Source: Triglochin maritima (lineage: Eukaryota; Streptophyta; Magnoliopsida; Alismatales; Juncaginaceae). Taken from it: 64,000 bases of DNA. Made by a program: the position numbers and the translations under genes. Of this stretch, positions 1 through 11,191 are shown in pieces (position 1 is the first letter of the stretch; each line of letters begins with the position of its first letter). Location of the stretch: contig OY821771.1 of assembly GCA_963682175.1 (NCBI GenBank), positions 36,724,201 through 36,788,200 on the forward strand, written 5' to 3'. Below the pieces are notes generated by a model. It worked only from the letters and a program-made list of their open reading frames with translations, was not told the origin of the DNA and did not search any database.

Positions 1-2156
<2,156 letters not shown>

Positions 2157-2294
2157 TGAAATCCAATCAATGCTCTACAACAGAGATGTACACCGTATCG
2201 GCTCCAATTTGGGTTGTGCGTGGGCCTGTTTCTACATGCGAACCAGTCAACCCTCTTATCTAAACGAAGGCACGTATCTGTGATTTTTTTAATA
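2157..2294. promoter_or_regulatory. Upstream region of the HINT gene
   Basis: Only 138 bp separate the HINT start codon from the left end of the MULE at 2295, so the native upstream region ends, or is interrupted, there. I see no clear TATA box. The ATG-bearing exon 1 begins in this GC-moderate tract. Confidence 0.3.
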
Positions 2295-3631
2295 CAGAAT
2301 TTAAAGAATGAGCCCCTGGGCTCATTTAAGCTTAAGTGAGCCCTTAAACATCCACCATCTAAATTTAATCCAACGGTTGTTATAAGATCTTATTAAAATT
2401 ACAAACACAAGGGTAATATTGGTATTAGGCAAACCTAAAACCCTTTCACTCTCACCAACACAAAACTCACACCTTCGCACCCTTCTCTCTCCTTCGAACT
2501 CCCTCCCAAGCCGAAATGGAGGCCGGTACTGGAACGCACAAATCTCCACTTCCTTTCTAGGGTTCGACTCCCTTCTTTCCGGCGAATTTGGTTTCCACTA
2601 CGGCTTCTCCCCCACCCCGTGAGTTTCTCAATCTTTCTGCTCCCTTCCACAACTTGTCACATTCCATTCCTGTCTCATTTACGATTTTGAATTTTGATTC
2701 CTCGTTGGTTTTGCCTATTTCGAAATGGGCTCTTGTCGATTTCTAAATTTATTGGGAAAATCCACTTGGATTTTGGGTTTTCGTGTTGTTCTGTTGATCC
2801 GAGATGGGATCTTGCTGGTTGCATCAAAAAAGGTGGCATCTTTCTGGATTTGGTTTGTGTCTGGTTCGATTTGGTCTGTGTTGTGCTTGTAATTCAGTTT
2901 GGATGTTGTTATAATTTGCTTGCTTGATTTTTATGTTGTTTGGATCTTGCAATAACTGAAACGGTGATATCTTTCTATAGTTTGTGGCTCCCCTTTGGTT
3001 TGATTTAGTATGCGTTATGTTTTTGATTTTGCATGTTGTATATCGCTCACTTGTGATTTTCATTCTGTTTTGATCTTGATGCAACTAAAAAAGTGGCATC
3101 TTTATGTCATTTGTGCCTCTTTGTTGTTTTGTTTGTGTTTGGTTGGTTTGGTGTGTGTATTCTTTTGGAAATTATGACTTAGTTTGAGGGTTGCTTGTAT
3201 GCTGTGATTTGCTCATTAATGGTCTTCATGTTGTTTGTGACTTGCAATAACTATAAGGTAACATCTTTTTGTCAATGAGATTGTACTGCACTTTTCGTAA
3301 TATAAGGTAATATTACGGCTAATCATTTCATTTTACTGTTATACATATATTGTTACAATTTATTATTGATATTGTAGTAATCAACTATTTTCGTTTCCTG
3401 AATTTAGTTGGTATGATTTCAATCATTGTTTAGTTTATATGGAATTCCACTACTTATATCGAACTTCTTTCACAACTAATTACCTTTGCAATCCTATAAT
3501 TGACTAAATTCAGGACATGCAAAAGCTGGAGTTTTTCAGTGGGTATGTCGCTTCCTGTTTTTTGGTTTCTATTAAGCATGCATTTAGAGTTTATTGTTTC
3601 TACCACTAATTAGTTTAAATTTTTTTTGCAG

Positions 3632-3874
3632 TCTAAGTGGGTTGCTAAGTACTTCGAATTATCACATAATTTTGAGAATATGAAGAACATGGACATAGAA
3701 CACGTGTCTTGCCCTCAACAATCAGCCACAAGTTTGAATTGTGGATTGTATGTATTGAAGCTTGCACAACATATTTCTGAAAGAAAATAAACATTTGATT
3801 TCGAGGAAGAAGATATGACTCGGCTCCATGCAGAATTCGTGGCTATGATACTTCGTGCAACAACTTCAAACTAG
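3632..3874 (+). pseudogene. Ulp1/SENP-type cysteine protease, C-terminal catalytic fragment
   Basis: After an AG acceptor at 3630-3631 an open frame reads SKWVAKYFELSHNF and then DIEHVSCPQQSATSLNCGLY followed by VLKLAQHI. The Q-x(n)-N-C-G block is the catalytic Gln/Cys signature of C48 (Ulp1/SENP, SUMO-deconjugating) peptidases. The frame meets a TAA after SERK and then continues TFDFEEEDMTRLHAEFVAMI to a TAG at 3872-3874, which resembles a decayed family C-terminus. The N-terminal part with the catalytic His and Asp is not visible, so the protein is not functional as read. Its place between MULE ends suggests transposon cargo rather than a resident gene. Confidence 0.7.
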
Positions 3875-4230
3875 TGTTGATGAAATGGCATTTTTTTGGG
3901 ATTTTGTGTTTCTTGACCGATACATTATTCATGTATTTGTTGTATAATGTACTCCTTATAGTGAATATTACATACTAGAAAATTGAGACTTCTAATTTGT
4001 GGATCTTTAGTAACAGGGTTCACTCTCATCCTTCGTATTTCTTTTTCTTGTTTTCAATTATATACATTAAAATAGTTCGAGTTTCCTGTTTTTGGGATTT
4101 ATAAGTACTGAAATCAGATTTTGCTTGCTCCTTTCTCATGTTCCACATTTAATAAATTATTTTTTTGACTACGTTATACGAATTGATTGAAACCAACTTC
4201 TTGAAATTTGATGAACTTTTGTAAAAATAA

Positions 4231-5390
4231 TGATTATATTACGGCTAACAAAATAATATTACGGCAATAACATTATATTACGGTTTAGAACGTGATATTA
4301 ATCTTTTTATGAACAACGATTTTCGTTAAACATAACGTAGTCATCCATCAGTATTTGCGAAATGTTAATAAACAAAATCACATTATATTACGGCTAACGA
4401 TATCATATTATTACAACAAAATTATATTACAGTTTCGAACGTAAATATTAATTTTTTTACGAACAACAATTTCTGTTACACATGTTGCTCTCATCCATCA
4501 CTTCATGTGACTTTAGTAAAAAATTAACTATATTACGACTAACAAACTAATATTACAGCTACATCATTATATTACGGTTGTGAATCTAATATAATATTTA
4601 ATACGAACAACGACACATGTTACATAAGTTGTAGTCATGTACCATTATTTGAGGAATATTGTACCATATTATTACATTGACAAAAAATATATATTAAAGT
4701 ATGTATGTTCAAAACATCACATTGAAAATTGATAAATCCTATCGTGTACTCAAGTATAATTCATTTTTACAAAGAACATTAACGGCTAACTTTTCTTATC
4801 TTTCCTAATAGTATATGTTCTCGAGTTGTGGTCCGAATATTGCATACAAGTTTTACAATGTCTTTGGTATGCTCCACATTTCGGTTGTCCAAATTCTCCT
4901 AAATTGTTGCTAAATTAGTAGTACAATACAATTGTTGCGAACATAATATTACTTGTGTTCAACTAAATCGATACATGTGACTGTAATTCACTTTTTTGGT
5001 ATTTTGAAAAGGTGTTACAGGAAAGTTAAGTGATATTATAGCTAGTAAAACAATATTACAATGTAGTACAATACAATTGTTGCGAACATAATATTACTTG
5101 TGTTCAACTAAATCGATACATGTGACTGTAATTCACATTTTTGGTATTTTGAAAAGGTGTTACAGGAAAGTTAAGTGATATTATAGCTAGTAAAACAATA
5201 TTACAATGTTATATCCACAGAATTGCACTATATTACGGCTACCAATGTGATATTACGGTTGGGAACATAATATTACTTTCGTTTCAACTAAATAGATGCA
5301 TGTTATTGTAGTTCACATTTTTGTATGTTGTAAAGGATTTCAAGAGAGAAAAATGATATTATAGTTATTGAAACAATATTACAATCAGCG
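4231..5390. repeat. Degenerate tandem array, about 145-150 bp unit
   Basis: Units begin near 4231, 4380, 4529, 4919, 5064 and 5209. They share an ATATTACGGCTAAC-like motif followed by AATATTAC and a CGAACA...CATGT block. The copies at 4919-5063 and 5064-5208 are nearly identical (145 bp each), so this part was amplified recently. Lies inside the Ulp1-bearing MULE, downstream of the protease fragment. Confidence 0.75.
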
Positions 5391-5405
5391 AAATCAGCCC
5401 ATTTT

Positions 5406-5676
5406 CCCAAAACAAATTCGGAAAACAAACCAAACCAAAATAAATCATTAAATCCAATCTCAATTCAAATATCCACGAAATCAACCCATGACCCCCCAAA
5501 AAAATCCCAAAACCAAACCAAACATCCACAAAACCAATACCAACGAAATCAACGAATGTTCTCCCAAAAAAATTCGGAAAACAAACCAAAAGAAATCATC
5601 ACATATAATATCCACGAAGTCAACCCATGATCCCCCAAAAAATCCCGAAACTAAACCAAACATCCACAAAACCAAC
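5406..5676. repeat. Imperfect tandem repeat, about 157-bp unit
   Basis: Two A/C-rich copies, starting near 5407 and 5564 with CAAATTCGGAAAAC or AAAATTCGGAAAAC. Each contains CACGAAATCAACCCATGA or a one-base variant and ends in AAACATCCACAAAACCAA. The short open frames here are a by-product of low T and G content. Near the right end of the Ulp1 MULE. Confidence 0.6.
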
Positions 5677-5993
5677 CAAATATCTTAAGATCCTAAAATT
5701 CCCAATGATTCTCCGACGAAATGGATGGCGTAGGAGGAGACGGCTTGGATGGGAGATCGTAGGCAGTGTTGGGAGGGAGAGGAGAAAGACAATGAGAAAT
5801 TTGGGAGGAACAGTGAGAGGGAATTTGGGTTTCTTGGAATAAATGAATAAGGATGATGGGGAAGATTCTCAAATTTAATTTACTACCCTCACTTTAAGTA
5901 AAATGCTCACAACCATTCAGATTGAGATGAATGGTTAGATCTTGAGGAGCTCATTTAAACAAAATGAGCCCTGGGCTCATTCTATCCTTACTC

Positions 5994-7265
5994 TTTTTTA
6001 ATAATATTAATATATCATAAAATATTTATAATTCAATCTCAAATTCTTCGTTCTCGTCCCTAAAGTCATCACTAATCATGACCCCCAGTCGATCTGGTCA
6101 TGAGCATTCTCTCTCTCTTCCACGTCAACTTTCTCTTTCTCCCACCAACTTTTTCTTTTTCCTACACTATTCACATCTTAATCATAACTCACAACAACTT
6201 ATCTCTCTCCTCCACTTCATTTCGAACATATTGGTAAAAAATTTAAAAAAATTCTAAAAAATCAAAACAATTATAAAACGTATTTTCAAAAAAAAACTCA
6301 AACAAAAAATTCTAAAACTCAAAACAAAAACAAAAAATAAAAAAATGGACGACCGGGTCGACAACCCGGTCATCCACGACCTGAGACGACCTCGGAAAAC
6401 CTGGGTTAAGAGGTTGTGGGTCATCCACGACCTGTGCACGACCGTGATTTTAACGCCGTAAGTGGTGCTCTGAAAAAAACTTCCATTTTTTTATTGATAT
6501 ATAGTTAGCTAAAGAATCTTGTCATATATAAATTTCTAGATTGATATATGCTTGCTGTCTTTGAGTTTTTAACAAAAAATTGTTTTCTACTCAGTTTTTT
6601 TTTCTGGAACTAAAATGTATTTTCTTCCTTGATTCTACTAACAAGCTAATTTTAAGTTTCATCTTTTTTTTGGGATCTGAATTCTAACAAAATCTGATTT
6701 TTGAAAAAAAAATTACCAACCGACTTTCAAGTGGGACAAGTAGCGGTAAAAAAATTCAACTCATCCCACACCGGGTTGGATTTGGGTACGAGATCTTCGA
6801 CACAAATATACGATAATAAACACGATAAGATAAGATAATTACTACTTATTCCAAACTGTTTTGTTCTTATAACAAAATATCTTTCTGGCACGTAAACCCT
6901 TAATAATCTATGTACATGTAACCAGTAAAAAAGCTCCAACGGCTCTCGCCTAGGCGATCGCCTATTTCGCCCAGCAGAGCTGGGCGAAAGGCGGTGGTCG
7001 CCTAGGCGACCGCCTACCGCCTACCTGAACACTGGTAAAAACCAAACATACAAGTGACCTGACGTAGGATATTTCTACCTCGTAGTTTAGGATAACAGAT
7101 AAGAGTTTATACCATTTTTAGAAACAAACAAACTACTTTGAAGTATTTGAGGATAGCAATTAGCCAACGTGTTGATTTACAATCTAGGCAACAGTGGAGA
7201 CAAATCATTAACCAAAATTGGTTGGTTATCGTTAGGGATCCCTATTGACTTTCTTTTTTCCCTAA
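5994..7265. other. Intergenic AT-rich region with a dispersed repeat
   Basis: No convincing coding exon. About 6100-6215 (TTTTTCCTACACTATTCAC with pyrimidine-rich flanks) resembles about 54930-55070, so this stretch contains part of a dispersed repeat. A GC-rich hairpin segment lies at about 6930-7032. Confidence 0.5.
6930..7032. repeat. GC-rich palindromic segment, possible end or mini-copy of a hAT-like element
   Basis: Contains CGCCTAGGCG twice and a perfect 11-bp hairpin at 6965-6989 (TTTCGCCCAGC, loop AGA, GCTGGGCGAAA). The right edge read on the minus strand starts CAGTGTTCAGG, and GTAAAAA occurs on both sides. The GC content is unlike its surroundings. Too short and asymmetric for a firm transposon call. 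Confidence 0.35.
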
Positions 7266-7429
7266 CAAATTACGGGAACTACTAAACGTCGCCCCAAAAT
7301 TACTTAAATCGCCCCTTGAAATTACCAAAGTGCCTTTAACAATATATTTAATACCCATATCGTCCCGTGTCTATAAATTAGGCATACGGTCTTGTATATT
7401 CATAATTTATCAGTAAAAATACCACGAAA

Positions 7430-9811
7430 ATGTCTGGCGAAGGTGATGCATCCGGTGAGGTAAGTCTGGCGCGGGGCAAATTTTGGGTCGGGCGTCTGCA
7501 TTAGACGCCTCCCCCAAGGTGAGGGCGTCTGCGTAGGACGTCCTCCCCTTGGCCGAGGCGTCTAACGCAGACGCCTACGCAATGGGAGAGGCGTCTTATG
7601 TAGACGTCCTCCCCTTGGGTAAGGCGTCTGTAGTAGACGCCCTTCCCTAGGGTCAGGCGTCCTACGCAGACGCCTCACCCTTGGGAAGGGCGTTTAACTC
7701 AGACGCCCCTCCCATGGGGTAGGCGTTTAATACAGACGCCCGATTTTTTTTTGATTTTTTTAATTTCGATTTTATTTTTGTAGGTTCCGTTGGAAGATTT
7801 CGGTGGTGATGGAGTGGATTACAGTGAGTTATTTCAAACTACACAAATCTTTGAAACAATCGATGAAGCATGTAAATGGGCCAAACAAGTAGCTATCGGA
7901 GCTGGGTTTTTTTTGGTCGTGTCGTCGTACAAAACAAGATCAGATAGTCGGATGGATTGTTATTTGAGATGCGACCGGCGAAATCAAATGGAGTCTCGGG
8001 ATATGGATACTGCACTTCGAAGAAACACCAAAAGAAAGGGTTGCGGTTGCCGTTTCTTAATAAAAGTGGTGGAGCGACGAGATCGTGATGGATGGGTTGT
8101 GGTTTTTAATAGTGCTCACGGACATCACAACCACAGACTGGCAGTTTATCCAGAGGGTCATCGTCAAATTAGTGGTCTAAGTTCTGGGGCGAAGAAGATT
8201 GTTCGTGATATGACTGAGGCGCAAGCAAAACCATGGAACATCTTGAAGGCAGTAAAAGAAAAATTCCCGGAGGACAATCCAAATCAAAGGCATATTTATA
8301 ATTTCAGAGATTACATGAGGAGGACAAAATCTGAAGACCGGAATCCCGTCCAGCAGTTTCTCTATCAAGCAGTGCAGTGTGAGTACTTACATTGGATTAT
8401 GGCGGATCCAGAAACTGATGTCGTCACTCACGTTTTTTTGGCACATCCGACGTCAGTCCAGTTGTTGCGGACATATCCTTTCGTTATCTGCATGGATTCG
8501 ACTTACAAGACGAACAAGTATAAGATGCCTTTGTTCGAAATGATTGGGGTCACACCAACAAACATGAATTTCCTTATTGGATATGCGATTTTGATGGATG
8601 AAACTTACTCCAGTTATCTGTGGGTGATGGAGAAGTTGCGAGATCTGTTATTGGGGATTGTCAGCCCGACTGCAATAATAACAGACCGGGAGTTAGGCCT
8701 TATGCGACCAGTGAGAGAGGTATTTCCTGACTCTGCTCATTTACTCTGCACATGACACATCAACAAAGACGTATTGAACTACGCATACCACGTATTCGGG
8801 AAAAATAAGCAGATGGCAGAGACTTTGAGGCGTGGAAGATGGAGGAAAATCATGCTTTCTACTTCAGAAGCCGAGTATGATAGAGCTGTGTATGCTCTGA
8901 AAGATTTGTATAGATCGTGGCCGGCTATCACGGAGTATCTGGACACCACGTGGTTGGTGCATAAAGAAAAGTTTGTGCTGAATTGGACGAACAAAGTCCT
9001 TCATTTTGGGAACACCACGAATTGTAGGGTCGAAAGTGCTCATTCGGCTCTAAAAGAGTGGATTTCTACATCGACTGCAACTCTGGACACTCTTTTCGAG
9101 CGCGTCAACGCGGCTATTGAAATGCAGCTGACGAATATTCGAAACGCTCTTGAAGACTCGAGACGGCGAAATTTGACTAATTTCGAACATGCTCTATATC
9201 GTCACATAAATGGTCGAGTTTTGCATCACTGCTTGCAATTGCTGAGTCAGGAGGTGAAAAGAATGCAAGAGTTAGATGATGAAGTTGAATATCGTTGTGA
9301 GTGCGCTTTTCTGACTTCTCATGGGATACCTTGCGCATGTACCATCCGCGGATGTCTTGAATCAGACAACGGAATTTACTTAGAGCAGATTCATTCGTTC
9401 TGGAGGACACTTGTCATTGGGGAAGGAGCCGGGAACGCAGAGTTTGTGTCTCAGGCAGCTCAAGACGCCGAACATTTTCGCAGCCTGGTTGATGAGATTG
9501 CAGGAAGTGACCCCACCGTAATTCGATCTGCCTCTCGGGTTTTATTCGAGCAGCTACACCCCGAACATGCGAATTTGAGAGAGCCTGCAGAAAAAACAAA
9601 GCTACGAGGTCGACCAAGGGGAAAGTCGACACGACGGGACCCTAGTGCGTTTGAGTATGCAGAGAGAGGTAGTGGTCGATCTTCAGGTAGTGGGAGTAGA
9701 GGTCGTGGTCGTTCTTCCGGTAGTGGAAGCAAAGGTCGTGGTCGATCTTCTGGTTCTTCGTCTGTGAGGGGAGGATCAGGTATATCATCCCTATATTTAT
9801 TGTTATTATAA
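7430..9811 (+). pseudogene. MULE transposase (FAR1/MuDR-like), one internal stop
   Basis: Exon 1 is 7430-7459 (MSGEGDASGE) with donor GTAAGT; exon 2 is 7784-9811 after TTTTTGTAG. The frame is continuous at about 685 codons except for TGA at 8753-8755. In order: a GCM/FAR1-like zinc-binding N-terminus (CGCRF...SAHGHHNH); MULE DDE core with first Asp in FVICMDSTYKTNKYKMPL and second Asp in AIITDRELGLM; LLCT[stop]HINKDV, where the family has a conserved Trp, so a TGG-to-TGA change is likely; a SWIM-like zinc motif YRCECAFLTSHGIPCACT; and an RGRGRSSGSGS-type basic tail. The identical 30-nt exon 1 design recurs in a second copy at 22378-22407, which supports the splice model. A further 3' exon after 9800 is possible but not demonstrated. 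Function: cut-and-paste transposition in the nucleus. Confidence 0.87.
7490..7741. repeat. Eight-unit palindrome array in the MULE transposase intron
   Basis: Eight units of about 21 bp, each of the form GGCGTCT-n6-AGACGCC or a close variant, are spaced about 31 bp apart. Linkers resemble CCCTTGGG or CCAAGGTG. Each unit can fold as a hairpin. The array fills most of intron 1 (7460-7783). Similar GGCGTCT/AGACGCC units occur in the sister fragment at 21838-21945 and 22310-22340. Confidence 0.9.
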
Positions 9812-10181
9812 TTTTGTTATTTATTTCAGTAAATATGTATCTTTTGTTATTATATGTAACTGTATTTTTTGTTTTTGTTTTGATTTTTAGAATGTTATTA
9901 TATGTAACTGTATATGCCACTTTTTTTAATTTTTTTTTATTTTTAAAAACAAATAAATAAAGTAAGGTTACCGTATACGGGTACATCGGGGGAACTGCTG
10001 GCTGCTTGCCTGGCCTCCGAGACATTCCTAATCTTCTGTAATAGGTATAGGAAGAGAAAGTTTTGAAAAAAAAAGTGAAATTGTGAGATATATAAGCAAA
10101 AATAGGATGAAGGGCAATTTGGTAATTTCAAGAGGCGATTTAAGTAATTTTGGGACGATGTTTAGCAGTTCAGCAAATTAC

Positions 10182-10819
10182 CAAACCACAAATCTAGATG
10201 CAAGCCCAAGCTAATACAAAACTTGAGATCAACCAACTAGGTACACCAATTAGTGACTTCACGGGTCACTAGACATGTTCTACTGAGAAATCCAACCAAT
10301 GATTATGACAGGCAGCAACTAAAATCTCCTCTACTTGAAACCATCAGAAATTAAACAAAAAAAACCCCATCACACTTCACATACACAACGTCAAACTCAG
10401 AGTTACTTCCACATCAACATATATAAATGAACACGCACCTACACGTGAGAAGAGAAAATGTTGTACATACACGCAACAGAACCCCTACAGAGTCTGCAAT
10501 GTGGAATAACTTATGCAACATATCACAATACAAGTTAGACTGGACAGCAAAAATACCAAAATTACATTCTTGCAGGACCAAATATTGAAACTTATGTAAC
10601 CAAAATTGGACACTCTTTTTATGTACAACAAAAAGTCTACAAAACAATTTAACCATACTGATATCTCCTAAGCCTACCTAAATGATATGCGCTCTAGTTT
10701 CTTCAGATTAACAATTTACCTTCCCATTTTCCTGTTTTGCAGAAGCAGAGAACATAATTCTTCGGTTCTCGTTTCGGAATATAATATAGCTCTTCCCTTC
10801 GATTTTGATAAATTAGGAT
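10182..10819. other. Short intergenic stretch between the MULE and the Copia element
   Basis: AT-rich, no supported exon. Before the Copia insertion it was contiguous with 16363 onward, so it is the downstream flank of the GT47 pseudogene, which reads leftward. Confidence 0.5.
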
Positions 10820-10824
10820 GGAGT

Positions 10825-11062
10825 TGTTAGAACGAATGTATAATCCGACGCATCAACAACTCTTTCTTCTTATTGATTTGGGGAAAAACCCTCCACGGTC
10901 CTTATAAACATGGAGAGTAGAAAAAAAAACCTTTTCTTTTACATACATCCTATTTGTTGGTTAGATCACCAACCAACAGATCCTATTGGGCCAATGAACT
11001 TAGGCCCATATATATTCTAATGTTTTACATAAACTTATTCAATTATATCAATGTCGCCAATA
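10825..11062 (-). repeat. 3' LTR of the Copia element
   Basis: 238 bp, plus-strand ends TGTTAGAACG and GTCGCCAATA. About 98% identical to the 16126-16362 copy. It is the 3' LTR because the element reads leftward. Confidence 0.92.
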
Positions 11063-11075
11063 CTCCCCCTCAAGT
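11063..11075 (-). other. Polypurine tract of the Copia element
   Basis: Minus strand CTTGAGGGGGAG lies immediately before the 3' LTR start TATTGG. This is the usual priming site for plus-strand DNA synthesis in Copia elements. Confidence 0.85.
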
Positions 11076-11191
11076 GAGACAGTATATATCCAGAATGTCG
11101 AGTTTGCCCAGTAAGTAATTGTGTTGGTCAACACCCAAAGCCTTGGTGAGTATGTCAGTAACTTGATCTTTGCTGCAAACCCTTGAAAGCT

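Larger units (their letters stand above)
2295..5993. mobile_element. Mutator-like element carrying a Ulp1-type protease remnant
   Basis: Ends are inverted repeats: CAGAATTTAAAGAATGAGCC on the left against GAGTAAGGATAGAATGAGCC (reverse complement) on the right. Each end also contains its own small palindrome, ATGAGCCC followed by GGGCTCAT. The flanks carry a 10-bp direct repeat TTTTTTAATA (2285-2294 and 5994-6003), in the 8-11 bp range of Mutator-like elements, though its low complexity weakens it. Inside are a Ulp1 peptidase fragment (3632-3874) and a degenerate tandem array (4231-5390). No transposase is recognisable. Plant MULEs that carry Ulp1-like genes (for example the Kaonashi and KI families) are known. 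Confidence 0.65.
7274..10173 (+). mobile_element. MULE transposon with intact TIRs and TSD, nearly autonomous
   Basis: Inverted termini of about 65-70 bp pair 7274-7335 with 10112-10173. The inner 50 bp (CCCAAAATTACTTAAATCGC, then CTTGAAATTACCAAA on the left) are almost identical; the outermost two bases differ. The 8-bp target duplication CAAATTAC flanks it (7266-7273 and 10174-10181). It encodes a two-exon transposase on the plus strand with a single internal stop. Complete ends plus a nearly open transposase indicate a young insertion. Confidence 0.88.

Noticed and set aside
9642..10131. 127-codon minus-strand frame at the end of the MULE
   Set aside because: Antisense to the transposase tail and AT-rich 3' region; Lys/Asn-rich by composition.
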